A stretch of 64,000 bases of DNA. Source: an uncultured Granulosicoccaceae bacterium. Lineage in GTDB: Bacteria; Pseudomonadota; Gammaproteobacteria; Granulosicoccales; Granulosicoccaceae. The position numbers and the translations under genes were made by a program. Every line of letters begins with the position of its first letter. The first letter of the stretch is position 1. The stretch spans positions 1 through 64,000 of the forward strand of contig CALHOI010000041.1 of the NCBI GenBank assembly GCA_938035525.1, given 5' to 3'. This document shows, in pieces, positions 29,104-39,285 of this stretch. The notes beneath the pieces were generated by a model. It saw only the letters and a list, made by a program, of their open reading frames with translations. It searched no databases and had not been told where the DNA came from.

Positions 29104-30909
29104 ATGAACACAGTAGATTCCTGGGCCAAAAGCGCCAAAACCTTGGTTGATGTGGCCATGGGCCGACAATCAGCCGACACCCTGATTCGCGGTGGAAAAT
29201 GGGTCAATGTGCATTCGGGTGAAGTCATCCCGGACACCAGTATTGCCATCAGCGCAGGTCGCATAGCGTACGTTGGGCCCGATGCCGCGCACACCATTGG
29301 CGACGCCACCAACATTATTGAAGCTGACGGCCGGTATCTTGTGCCCGGACTGTGCGATGCACACATGCACGTTGAAAGTGGCATGGTCACCGTAACCGAG
29401 TTCACCAGGGCCGTGATTCCACATGGCACCACGTCAATGTTTATCGACCCACACGAAATCGGCAACGTACTTGGACTCGATGGCGTCAAGCTGATGCACG
29501 ATGAGGCATTAACTCTACCGATAAACGTTTTTGTACAAATGCCAAGTTGTGTGCCTTCCGCACCAGGTCTTGAAAATGCTGGTGCAACCTTGGGTGTCAG
29601 CGATGTAGAAACGGCCTTGCAATGGCCAAACATCATAGGGCTTGGAGAGGTCATGAACTTCCCGGGCGTAGCAGCAGCCGATGAAAAAATGCTGGGCGAA
29701 ATTGCCGCAACACAACTGGTCGGTAAAACGGTTGGTGGTCACTATGCATCCCCCGACTTAGGCAGGGCCTTTCATGGTTATGTCGCTGGAGGCGCAGCTG
29801 ACGATCATGAAGGCACACGCATGATCGACGCTATGGCACGTGTGCGTCAGGGTATGCGAGCTATGTTGCGTTTGGGTTCTGCCTGGTATGACGTGGCACC
29901 ACAAATTAAAGCCATTACTGAGGAAGGCCTAGACTCGCGAAATTTTATTTTGTGTACCGACGATTCTCATTCGGGCACGCTGGTTAATGAGGGACACATG
30001 AATCGTGTGGTACGGCATGCTATTGAGCAAGGCCTGCCACCCATCACTGCAATTCAAATGGCCACAATCAACACAGCGCAACACTTTGGTCTTGAACGCG
30101 ATCTTGGATCCATTACTCCGGGTCGTCGTGCCGACATTATCATCAGCTCTGACTTGGCAACACTGCCCATTGAGCAAGTGATAGCGCGCGGTGAAATCCT
30201 GGCGGAAGATGGGGCATTGGTTGCACAGATTCCCGCGGCGCAGTATCCACAAAGTGCGCGAAACACGGTGCACTTAGGTAAGACCCTGGTGGCGGATGAC
30301 TTTAAAATACCGGCGCCAGCAAACAGTCATCGTGTTGATGCTCGCGTTATCGGTGTTATCGAAAATCAAGCACCCACGCGTGCATTACAGTCCACACTGG
30401 ATGTTAACGATGGCATCGTTTGTATGGATGAGAAAAACGATGTGTGTCAGATCGCACTGGTTGAGCGGCATCGTGGCACTGGCGGTGTAACCAATGCGTT
30501 TGTGTCGGGCTTTGGTTATAACCGCCCTTGTGCCGTTGCATCCACTGTTGCGCACGATGCGCACCATATGATTGTGGTTGGAACCAATTATGCTGACATG
30601 GCCATGGCGGCTAACCGGCTTGGTGAAGTGGGTGGTGGTGTGACGGTGGTATCCAATGGAACTGAACTTGCCATGGTGGAACTGCCCATAGCCGGTTTAA
30701 TGTCCGATGAACGAGCCGAAGTGGTTGCTGTAAAGGCCCAAAAAATGGTTGATGCAATGGCTCAGTGTGGGTGTACTTTAAATAACGCTTATATGCAGCA
30801 CTCGTTGTTGGCCTTGGTGGTTATCCCAGAGTTGCGTATCTCTGATATCGGCTTGGTTGACGTCACAACTTTTTCTAAAACCGATTTGTTTGTAACCCCA
30901 GCCGCATGA
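29104..30909 (+). CDS. ade: Adenine deaminase
   Basis: LIRGGKWVNVHSGEVIPDTSIAI, VPGLCDAHMHVESGMVT, CTDDSHSGTLVNEGHMNRVVRHAIEQG; SD ggag before 29104. Confidence 0.94.
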   Translation: MNTVDSWAKSAKTLVDVAMGRQSADTLIRGGKWVNVHSGEVIPDTSIAISAGRIAYVGPDAAHTIGDATNIIEADGRYLVPGLCDAHMHVESGMVTVTEFTRAVIPHGTTSMFIDPHEIGNVLGLDGVKLMHDEALTLPINVFVQMPSCVPSAPGLENAGATLGVSDVETALQWPNIIGLGEVMNFPGVAAADEKMLGEIAATQLVGKTVGGHYASPDLGRAFHGYVAGGAADDHEGTRMIDAMARVRQGMRAMLRLGSAWYDVAPQIKAITEEGLDSRNFILCTDDSHSGTLVNEGHMNRVVRHAIEQGLPPITAIQMATINTAQHFGLERDLGSITPGRRADIIISSDLATLPIEQVIARGEILAEDGALVAQIPAAQYPQSARNTVHLGKTLVADDFKIPAPANSHRVDARVIGVIENQAPTRALQSTLDVNDGIVCMDEKNDVCQIALVERHRGTGGVTNAFVSGFGYNRPCAVASTVAHDAHHMIVVGTNYADMAMAANRLGEVGGGVTVVSNGTELAMVELPIAGLMSDERAEVVAVKAQKMVDAMAQCGCTLNNAYMQHSLLALVVIPELRISDIGLVDVTTFSKTDLFVTPAA

Positions 30910-32381
30910 TTCGATTTTTATTAAACAATGAATTGATCACGCTGGATAGTGTGCGGGCCGATGTCACAGTATTGCAATGGCTAAGAGAGCGCCGCTTAAA
31001 AACAGGCACAAAAGAAGGTTGTGGTTCAGGTGACTGTGGTGCTTGTACGGTTGTGTTGGCCAGCGTTGTTGTTGATGACGCCACTAACACCAAGACATTG
31101 TGTTATGAGTCGATTAACAGCTGTATTACGTTTATTGGTAGCTTGCACGCAAAGCAGCTGATCACCGTTGAAGACCTTGCCGAAGGCGATAAGCTGCATC
31201 CGGTACAGCACGCCATGGTAGAAGAACATGGTTCTCAGTGCGGTTTCTGCACGCCTGGTTTTATTATGTCGATGTTTGCGCTTTATCATAACCATCAAGC
31301 TGCACAATTCAGCGGCTTCAGTGAACCCGTTTTAGCGCACCTTGTTGATCGTCATTTGGGCGGTAATCTATGCCGTTGCACTGGCTATGCGCCGATTAAA
31401 CGCGCTGCAATTAAAGCGCTGAATAATATAGAACCCGATCAGTTCATTCACAGAGAACACGAAACCATCAATGCCTTACAAAGCATAGAGCAGCAATTAC
31501 CTATGCATCCGCGGTTTCTATTGCCCGGCAGCATCGAGGAACTTGCGTCGATGCGTGTTCAATACCCCAAGGCAAAGTTACTGGCTGGCGGAACCGATTT
31601 GGCGCTGGAAGTAACGCAGCAGTTTAACGACATAGACGCCATTATCTGCATTAAGCAGGTGCCGCAATTGCTGGCTGTTAGTGTAGATGAGCAACGCATC
31701 AGTTTTGGTGCCGCCTTGTCTTTGAATCAGTGCATGCGTACGCTGCGACAAACTATTCCCAGTAGTGAAGCCATGATGTTGCGTTTTGGCTCAGAGCAAG
31801 TGCGCAATCAAGGGACCATTGGCGGCAACATCGCCAATGCTTCACCCATCGGCGATTTACCACCATTGTTGCTGGCCTTGAATGCAGAGCTCGAATTGCA
31901 CGGCTCACAAGGTGTTAGAACGCTCAATATTAACGAGTATTTTCTCGACTACAAAAAAACCGCGCTCGCTGCTGATGAGTTTCTACGCGCTGTGCATATT
32001 CCAGTGCCCGATAACAGTACGCAAGTGTTTGTGCATAAAATCAGCAAGCGCCTCGATGATGATATTTCCGCTGTTTGTGGTGTTTTTTGTTTGAGCATGC
32101 AAGACAACACCATTACGCAGGCGCGCGTGGCTTTTGGTGGCATGGCTGCAGTACCGGCCAGAGCCAGCGCTGTTGAACACGTGTTGCAAGGCGAGCAATT
32201 CAATGAAGCTACCGTCGCGGAGGCGATAGCCGCTTTGTCAGATGATTTTCAGCCCATCAGTGACGCACGGGCTAGTGCACATTATCGTATGCGAGTTGCA
32301 GCCAATCTGTTAAAGCGTTGCTGGTTACAAGTCACTGTTAGTGATGCTGCTGTGCAGGTGGGTGATTATGTCGGCGGGTAA
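30906..32381 (+). CDS. xdhA: Xanthine dehydrogenase small subunit (2Fe-2S/FAD)
   Basis: KTGTKEGCGSGDCGACTVVL, SQCGFCTPGFIMSM, GGNLCRCTGYAPI, NQGTIGGNIANASPIGDLPPLLLAL. Confidence 0.95.
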   Translation: MIRFLLNNELITLDSVRADVTVLQWLRERRLKTGTKEGCGSGDCGACTVVLASVVVDDATNTKTLCYESINSCITFIGSLHAKQLITVEDLAEGDKLHPVQHAMVEEHGSQCGFCTPGFIMSMFALYHNHQAAQFSGFSEPVLAHLVDRHLGGNLCRCTGYAPIKRAAIKALNNIEPDQFIHREHETINALQSIEQQLPMHPRFLLPGSIEELASMRVQYPKAKLLAGGTDLALEVTQQFNDIDAIICIKQVPQLLAVSVDEQRISFGAALSLNQCMRTLRQTIPSSEAMMLRFGSEQVRNQGTIGGNIANASPIGDLPPLLLALNAELELHGSQGVRTLNINEYFLDYKKTALAADEFLRAVHIPVPDNSTQVFVHKISKRLDDDISAVCGVFCLSMQDNTITQARVAFGGMAAVPARASAVEHVLQGEQFNEATVAEAIAALSDDFQPISDARASAHYRMRVAANLLKRCWLQVTVSDAAVQVGDYVGG

Positions 32382-34671
32382 ACCCATTGCGCATGACAGT
32401 GCTCACGGCCATGTGACCGGCAAGGCCATCTATGTTGACGATATAAAACCTGCCGCCGGGCAACTGTACGTGGCTATAGGTGGTGCAAACATCGCAGCCG
32501 GACGCATTGAGTCAATGGATTTGTCTGCGGTTCGAAATGCTGCTGGCGTTGTCGATGTGTTAACCCTTAAAGATCTTCCGGGGCTTGTTGACATCGGGCC
32601 AGTGTTCCCGGGTGACCCTTTGCTTACTGAGCGAGACGTATCGTTTATGGGACAAGCGATATTTGCGGTGGCTGCGACATCGTTTCGCCGCGCTATACAG
32701 TCTTTAAGGCTTGCCAACATTGCGTACCGCGAATCCAAACCGTTGTTGGATTTACAGCAGGCAATGGATAATGAAGTTTACGTTCGACCCAAGCACACCA
32801 TGCAGCGTGGAAACGCTAAGTCTGCCATTGCATCGGCTACACATAAACTCCAAGGAACAATTCACGTTGGTGGGCAAGAGCACTTTTATCTTGAAGGTCA
32901 GGTGGCGCTGGCTCAGCCAGAAGAAGATGGTGGGGTGCTGATACACTCATCCAATCAAAACCCAACCGAAACACAGCACCTGATTGCCGGGGTGCTTGGC
33001 GTACCCATGAACAAAGTAACCGTTGTAACTCGTCGCATGGGTGGTGGTTTTGGCGGTAAAGAAACACAGGCAGCCAACCTGGCCGCGTTTGCGGCCCTTT
33101 TCGCACTGCGTAATCAATGCAGTGTCAGTTGCCGGTTGTCGCGTCGTGACGATATGCAAATGACCGGTAAGCGTCATGCTTTTATTAATAACTATGCGGT
33201 TGGTTTTGATAACAATGGCCTTATTCATGGGATTGAACACGTGTTGGCAGGGCAGTGCGGGCATTCGCCTGATTTATCCGATGCCATTGTAGATCGTGCG
33301 ATGTTCCATGCAGACAATGCTTACTATCTTAATGATGTGAATATTGAAGGGTTGCGGTGCAAATCGAATACGGTTTCCAATACGGCATTTCGAGGGTTCG
33401 GTGGACCACAAGGCATGATGGCCATGGAGGCGGTTATCGATGAAATTGCCTATGCGCTAAATAAAGACCCGCTAGAAATAAGAAAAATTAATTTTTATGG
33501 GCAAGCTCCGCGTAATGTGACGCCTTATCATCAGGAAGTCAGCTCATTTACCGTGCCTCAGATAGTGGCGCAGCTGGAAGACTCTGCTAACTACCAGCAT
33601 CGACGTCAAGCCATTCGTGATTTTAATCAAAGCAGCGCGGTGCTTAAAAAAGGCATTGCGCTAACCCCAGTCAAGTTTGGTATTTCGTTCACGGTGACGC
33701 ACTTGAACCAAGGTGGTGCCTTGCTGCATGTGTTTAATGACGGCAGTGTGCAGATTAATCACGGTGGAACGGAAATGGGTCAGGGTCTCATGATCAAAGT
33801 GGCGCAAATTGTTGCTAGTACCCTTGGCATAGATTTGCAGCGCATTGCGATAACGGCCACACGCACAGACAAAGTACCCAACACATCAGCAACTGCCGCA
33901 TCATCGGGTACTGATATCAATGGCATGGCCGCAAAATCGGCGGCTGACACGATTAAATCTCGACTGGCGCAATTCGTGGTGGAGAGTAAAGCGCCTGATG
34001 GGCACACGTGTACTGTAAGCGATGTGGTTTTTGACAATAATCGCATTAGCCTTAACGGCACGCACTACAACTGGGAAGAAATCGTTAAAGAAGCATACCT
34101 TGCCCGCGTGCAACTCAGTGCCACCGGTTTTTACAAAACGCCTAAAATTCACTACGACCGCAACACCGCAACAGGCCGTCCGTTTTTATACTACGCCAAT
34201 GGTGCCGCTGTAAGCGAAGTGTTGGTTGACACACTAACGGGCGAATCAACATTACTGCGTTGCGATATTGTTCACGACGTTGGTCGTTCCGTTAATCCAG
34301 CCATTGATATTGGTCAGATAGAAGGCGGGTATGTTCAAGGACTTGGCTGGCTGACAACAGAAGAGCTCAAGTGGGACGACTCTGGTCGCCTGCTAACCGA
34401 TGGGCCAGCTACTTATAAAATTCCGGCTATCGGTGATGCACCTGCTGAATTTAATGTTGCCTTGCTGGCTGACACACCCAATAAAGAAGCCACGGTGTTT
34501 CGTTCAAAAGCGGTCGGCGAACCCCCACTGATGTTGGCAATATCGGCTTTTGCGGCTATTCGCGATGCCATTGGATCAATAACGCACTACCAGCACTTCC
34601 CGGCATTAAATTCTCCGGCAACCGCTGAAGAAATTTTACGCGTGTGCGATTCGCTAAGAACAAAAACATGA
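32368..34671 (+). CDS. xdhB: Xanthine dehydrogenase molybdopterin-binding subunit
   Basis: GGQEHFYLEGQVALA, TRRMGGGFGGKETQA, TAFRGFGGPQGM, GGTEMGQGL. Confidence 0.95.
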   Translation: MSAGKPIAHDSAHGHVTGKAIYVDDIKPAAGQLYVAIGGANIAAGRIESMDLSAVRNAAGVVDVLTLKDLPGLVDIGPVFPGDPLLTERDVSFMGQAIFAVAATSFRRAIQSLRLANIAYRESKPLLDLQQAMDNEVYVRPKHTMQRGNAKSAIASATHKLQGTIHVGGQEHFYLEGQVALAQPEEDGGVLIHSSNQNPTETQHLIAGVLGVPMNKVTVVTRRMGGGFGGKETQAANLAAFAALFALRNQCSVSCRLSRRDDMQMTGKRHAFINNYAVGFDNNGLIHGIEHVLAGQCGHSPDLSDAIVDRAMFHADNAYYLNDVNIEGLRCKSNTVSNTAFRGFGGPQGMMAMEAVIDEIAYALNKDPLEIRKINFYGQAPRNVTPYHQEVSSFTVPQIVAQLEDSANYQHRRQAIRDFNQSSAVLKKGIALTPVKFGISFTVTHLNQGGALLHVFNDGSVQINHGGTEMGQGLMIKVAQIVASTLGIDLQRIAITATRTDKVPNTSATAASSGTDINGMAAKSAADTIKSRLAQFVVESKAPDGHTCTVSDVVFDNNRISLNGTHYNWEEIVKEAYLARVQLSATGFYKTPKIHYDRNTATGRPFLYYANGAAVSEVLVDTLTGESTLLRCDIVHDVGRSVNPAIDIGQIEGGYVQGLGWLTTEELKWDDSGRLLTDGPATYKIPAIGDAPAEFNVALLADTPNKEATVFRSKAVGEPPLMLAISAFAAIRDAIGSITHYQHFPALNSPATAEEILRVCDSLRTKT

Positions 34672-35516
34672 TCTGGCTTAATGCACTACAAGCGCATGTG
34701 AATCAAGGTACAGCCTGTGTCGTGGTGACGGTAGCAGACGTTATCGGCTCTGCGCCGCGCACGCCCGGTGCTCACATGGTGGTTAGTCGCAACCAGGTTG
34801 ATGACACCATTGGTGGCGGTGCATTGGAACAAGCTGCCATTGACCACGCTCGCCAAATGCTTGATCGCCCGCAACACACCGCTGGCATTAGCACGCAAAC
34901 GCATGCGCTTGGTCCGCAGTTATCTCAATGCTGTGGCGGTAAAGTCACTTTGCATTACGAACTACACCCTGCCAATCAGTTTAGCGTGGTGGTATTCGGC
35001 GCAGGTCATGTGGCGCAGTGTTTGTCTATGGTATTGCAACAGCTCCCTTGTCGCGTGCAATTTTATGACACTCGGCAGCCATGGTTAAACAAGCTTACTG
35101 TGCTTGGCGGACAGCAAAGTCATGCGCTCATGAGTACGCATTTGCTCGGTGAAAACACGTTTGCGGCTGTCGATCAATGTCCCGACAGGGCTTACTACGT
35201 CATCATGACCCACAGTCATGAGCTGGATTTTGAATTAACTGAAGCCGTGCTGTCTCGTGGCGACAGTATTTACTGTGGGCTTATTGCATCCAAAGCAAAA
35301 GCGGCTCGGTTTCGCTCTCGCCTTGCACGCAAAGGATTCACAGAGCTTGAACTTGCCAGACTGACTGCACCCATAGGTGAGCACTATCGCACCGGTAACC
35401 TGCCAATGGAAATTGCGATGGCAGTTAGCCTGGAAATGCGGCAGGTCAATGCCGTTACCGTAAACACGAACCATCAGTTGCAACCTGATACAGCCAACAT
35501 AGAACCCAAAACTTAA
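34668..35516 (+). CDS. xdhC: Xanthine dehydrogenase accessory protein XdhC
   Basis: VADVIGSAPRTPGAHMVVS, IGGGALEQ, VVFGAGHVAQCL, YCGLIASKAKAARF. Confidence 0.93.
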   Translation: MIWLNALQAHVNQGTACVVVTVADVIGSAPRTPGAHMVVSRNQVDDTIGGGALEQAAIDHARQMLDRPQHTAGISTQTHALGPQLSQCCGGKVTLHYELHPANQFSVVVFGAGHVAQCLSMVLQQLPCRVQFYDTRQPWLNKLTVLGGQQSHALMSTHLLGENTFAAVDQCPDRAYYVIMTHSHELDFELTEAVLSRGDSIYCGLIASKAKAARFRSRLARKGFTELELARLTAPIGEHYRTGNLPMEIAMAVSLEMRQVNAVTVNTNHQLQPDTANIEPKT

Positions 35517-35527
35517 GACGCGCATCC

Positions 35528-35869
35528 ATGACACAAATCACTTCTCACATTCTTGATACCTCATTAGGCTGTCCTGCTCAAGGTGTGCCTATCTCGTTAC
35601 TACACCAAACAGATGACAGCTGGACGCCTTTGGGGTCGGGTGAAACCAATGCTGACGGACGCGTCAGTGACTTTATCGGCAATGATAGTGTGCTGCCTGC
35701 AGGAATATACAAGCTATCGTTTGAATTGCGCGACTACTATAAAAAACGTAACACGAAGTCGTTTTATCCTTACGCCGAAGTGGTGTTTGAAATTGCCGGC
35801 GACGGTCAACACTATCATGTACCCTTATTATTGAATCCGTTTGGTTATTCAACCTATCGTGGGTCTTAG
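35528..35869 (+). CDS. uraH: 5-hydroxyisourate hydrolase
   Basis: HILDTSLGCPAQGVPISLL ... HYHVPLLLNPFGYSTYRGS (C-terminal YRGS signature). Confidence 0.96.
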   Translation: MTQITSHILDTSLGCPAQGVPISLLHQTDDSWTPLGSGETNADGRVSDFIGNDSVLPAGIYKLSFELRDYYKKRNTKSFYPYAEVVFEIAGDGQHYHVPLLLNPFGYSTYRGS

Positions 35870-35972
35870 CAATCCGTTGATTATATAAGCCCTTGCGCGA
35901 TAGAAATCTACGCGTTAAATAACCCTGCAAGGTTAGGAAGTAGTCGGTTCACTTATTGGCGGTCAAATACGT

Positions 35973-36887
35973 ATGAAGCTCGTTGATTCACATCATCATA
36001 TTTGGATTCCGGAACAAACGTCACCCGATTTGGGCTACGGCTGGTTGCGCGATATTGGTTCACAAAAACCTTTTGGTGATCCAACTGATATACAGCGCGA
36101 TTACACCTGGCAAGAGTATATTGATGAATCAAAGTCGCATGATGTTCAGTCGTCTGTGTACGTTCAGTGTGACGGTGCCATAGCTAACCCGGTTGCTGAA
36201 ACCGAATGGGTGCAATCGGTTATCGATCGCAATCCTGCCACGGTAGGCATTGTGGGATTAGTGAACTTAAGCGGCAAGGATGCACAGACGCATCTGGAAG
36301 CGCAGACACGGTTTGCATCATTTAAAGGCGTACGCCAAATACTGAGCTTTCTCGATGATAAACCCGAGTTGTGCTTTAGCGCTGAGCACTTGCTTCGCAA
36401 TCCACAATGGACTGATCAATTTGCATTGATAGGTGAACACGGTTTAAGTTTTGATTTACAGCTTTACCCAGAGCAAATGCATGAGGCGGCGGCTTTTTTA
36501 AGTCGACACCCACAGGTGCCCGTCATAATTGATCATGCTGGTAGTCCTTATGATCAAACAAGCTCGGGTTTAGCCAGCTGGCAGCAAGGTTTGAGCGAGT
36601 TGGCGCAGCTTCCAAATGTATCGGTGAAGCTCTCAGGGTTTGGTATGTTTGATCGACAATGGACTGCCGAGTCAATTATGCCGTTGGTTATTTTTATCTT
36701 AGAGAAATTTGGATCGCAACGGGTTATGTTCGGAAGTAACTTTCCCGTTGATAAACTGATGGCAAGTTATGACGATACGGTCGAACGCGTGTTCGATTGC
36801 GTTAAACACGCGGGCGACAATGTGATAAATGACGTATTTGGCCGTACTGCTCAACGTATTTATGGCTTGGAGCTAATCAGTACTTAA
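35973..36887 (+). CDS. Amidohydrolase (COG3618, TIM-barrel hydrolase)
   Basis: VDSHHHIWIPE, VPVIIDHAGSP, RVMFGSNFPVDKL. Confidence 0.9.
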   Translation: MKLVDSHHHIWIPEQTSPDLGYGWLRDIGSQKPFGDPTDIQRDYTWQEYIDESKSHDVQSSVYVQCDGAIANPVAETEWVQSVIDRNPATVGIVGLVNLSGKDAQTHLEAQTRFASFKGVRQILSFLDDKPELCFSAEHLLRNPQWTDQFALIGEHGLSFDLQLYPEQMHEAAAFLSRHPQVPVIIDHAGSPYDQTSSGLASWQQGLSELAQLPNVSVKLSGFGMFDRQWTAESIMPLVIFILEKFGSQRVMFGSNFPVDKLMASYDDTVERVFDCVKHAGDNVINDVFGRTAQRIYGLELIST

Positions 36888-36972
36888 CGGCGCTCTTTTT
36901 TAGCGCCGGTCGTTGTGATTAATCTGGTACGCCGAAAACTGACTCTGTTCCGTATTAATCGTTATTCAATTA

Positions 36973-37269
36973 TCAACCGTTATTCAATAACGTAAAACTG
37001 ATTTCCGGCTTGCCGCCCACCCGAGGGGACAAGTTCAACAGGCAGTAGGAATTTAAATTGACCTGCCGATTGGCCTCAAGGTCATCCAGAACGCTGCGGG
37101 CAAACTGATCTGCCCAGACTGGCACTTCGCCGAACATTTTAAACTGGGCGAAAACTGACGTTATGTCATTGTCGCTGGCACGGTCACCAAACCAGTTAAG
37201 GTAAGCTTCGCTGAAAAGTCGGTATTCACTGATGTTGAGAAGGTTTGCTGCTTTACTTATCGTTTGCAT
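36973..37269 (-). CDS. Hypothetical protein
   Basis: 98 aa ORF flanked by intergenic DNA; no family recognised. Confidence 0.55.
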   Translation of the reverse strand: MQTISKAANLLNISEYRLFSEAYLNWFGDRASDNDITSVFAQFKMFGEVPVWADQFARSVLDDLEANRQVNLNSYCLLNLSPRVGGKPEISFTLLNNG

Positions 37270-37648
37270 TCTTATTATTCCCTCTTATGTAGTGAGTGTC
37301 GGAAAATTCCACACATCCCCTGGCTTTTTGTGAGTCAGTACACATCGGGTCGACTCTTCATTTGGACGCGCACATGAGTTAAAGGTTCATGCGCTGCCCA
37401 ACTGATCAGGTAACGGCCTGCGAAGTCCGGTCCTTACCGTCTTGTACCAACTTTTGCGGCCATAATTGAACATAGTCGATCAAGACGCGATCGGCGTCAC
37501 GGTACGCAAAATTAACGAGTGGAAAGGTTTGGGTTAGTTGTGGTTTTCCTGCCAATCGCGGTTAAACAATGCAAATGAAACGGCGTGGTCTCAATTAGTT
37601 TTACTAACTGTGGTCATAATGAGCTCAGAACACGAAAAAGGCTTGGTT

Positions 37649-38251
37649 ATGGTTAGGTCGAAGTATCGTCTCCTGGCCAGACGGATTTTGGTTGCAGGAT
37701 ATCTGGGTAGTACATTGAGGGCCGGTCGGTTGGGCTTGGCAGTGGCCATTATCGCGCTAGCGCTTGTGGGTTGTGCAACGCCGGCACCGCCAGGTGAGGT
37801 TGTAAAGCTGTCGGTCGCACAAGTTCAAAACGGCGCTGAGCTCGGTGTGCCCTTGCGTTGGGGCGGTACTATTGCCAGCGTGGTAAACAAGGCCGAAACC
37901 ACCATAGTTGAGGTTGTATCAAGGCCATTGCAGCGATCGGGGCGTCCACTGCACAACGATAAAACAGATGGCCGGTTTTTGGCTGAATTGCAGGGGTTCC
38001 TTGACCCTGAAATTTTGAGCCCAGGGCGGGACATCAGTCTGGTGGGGACGGTTAACCGGATAGAGTCAGGACAGGTTGGCGAAGCGGAATATCAGTACCC
38101 CTACATGACGGTATTCGATTATCGAGTATGGAAGAAATTAAGCGAAATCGACCCCAACTCTGGTTACCCACATTATTTCATTCATGATCGCTATTGGCTG
38201 GATTGGCCGCACCGCAGACGGCGTGGTCTCAGTGGACAAATTATTTTTTAG
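37649..38251 (+). CDS. Slp-family outer membrane lipoprotein (copy 1)
   Basis: LALVGCATPAPPG lipobox, PLRWGGTIASVVN, LSPGRDISLVGTVNRIESGQVGEAEYQYP. Confidence 0.85.
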   Translation: MVRSKYRLLARRILVAGYLGSTLRAGRLGLAVAIIALALVGCATPAPPGEVVKLSVAQVQNGAELGVPLRWGGTIASVVNKAETTIVEVVSRPLQRSGRPLHNDKTDGRFLAELQGFLDPEILSPGRDISLVGTVNRIESGQVGEAEYQYPYMTVFDYRVWKKLSEIDPNSGYPHYFIHDRYWLDWPHRRRRGLSGQIIF

Positions 38252-38277
38252 GGTTATCAGTTCGATAGTCAAAAGCC

Positions 38278-38892
38278 GTGGAGATTAGCCGTTTACCGGC
38301 TAGCTCGGAGAATCAAGTAGTGAAAGCAGCAGTGAAGCAAGTATTAAGTCATTTCCTGAAACCAGCAGCGGCTAATCATGCGTTGCCTGGTGGTGCAAAA
38401 TTACGGAAATTGCTCTCGATGGCGTTGGTAACCGTGGTAACGGCAGTTTTGTTTGGTTGTGCCACCCCACCTCTGAACACGAATGAAGTCAGCGTTCAAC
38501 TAACACCTGAGCAAATTCTGTCTGAGCCGGATGAGGCCAAGGGCACTGTCATTTGGGGTGGGGTTATTGTTAGCAGCACCAATTTGGTCGATCGTACCCA
38601 ATTTGAAGTATTGGCTTACCCGCTTGATAGCAGGCAACGCCCGTTGACGCATAGAAAATCGTTAGGACGCTTTTTGCTGCAATCACCAGACTACATCGAA
38701 ACTCAAAACTACTCGCCTGGCCGGGAATTGACCGCCATTGGCACCTTGCAAGGGGTCACAAAAGGTGAGATCGGTGAAGCCAGTTATGTCTATCCAACCG
38801 TGACCATTAATGATGTTCATCTGTGGCATCCGGATAACAGCCATGAAAAACCAAGATTTATATTTGGTATAGGTTTGAACATCGGCGGTTAG
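38278..38892 (+). CDS. Slp-family outer membrane lipoprotein (copy 2)
   Basis: AVLFGCATPPLN lipobox, VIWGGVIVSSTN, YSPGRELTAIGTLQGVTKGEIGEASYVYP; start uncertain (38278 GTG or 38419 ATG). Confidence 0.85.
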   Translation: MEISRLPASSENQVVKAAVKQVLSHFLKPAAANHALPGGAKLRKLLSMALVTVVTAVLFGCATPPLNTNEVSVQLTPEQILSEPDEAKGTVIWGGVIVSSTNLVDRTQFEVLAYPLDSRQRPLTHRKSLGRFLLQSPDYIETQNYSPGRELTAIGTLQGVTKGEIGEASYVYPTVTINDVHLWHPDNSHEKPRFIFGIGLNIGG

Positions 38893-39285
38893 ATTTGCAT
38901 AGCCTACCCGTTGAAAATCAATTGCTTATAGGCACTAATTAATAATCTATCTTAGTAAAATCAGACACTTATGTGTCAGATATTCGGCTCTATAACTTCT
39001 ATCTTCCAACGCTTCCATGCGCTAGACTGGCCTCAGCCAAGCGTTTGAGTGGCAACTTCGTGGTTACAACATCGTAGTACTCTCAGGCGCAGACAGTCAG
39101 TGGCGCAGACCAAAACTGTGGCTCGTAACATAGGGGGTGGGAGCCTATCCCGCCAAAACGTGAAATAGCAGTGGTAACTAATCCACATCGTGCAGTTTCG
39201 GCTGATGTTGAAACTTCACACGGGTAGTTCAACCGTCGCTAAGAGTCCGCATGCACGGCAAGCTTGTAGCCGTGGGGGATGAGAC

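Noticed and set aside
29049-29654. 201-aa minus-strand ORF opposite adenine deaminase
   Set aside because: Fully antisense to a convincing ade gene; composition (S/T/P/M-rich) is typical of a shadow ORF
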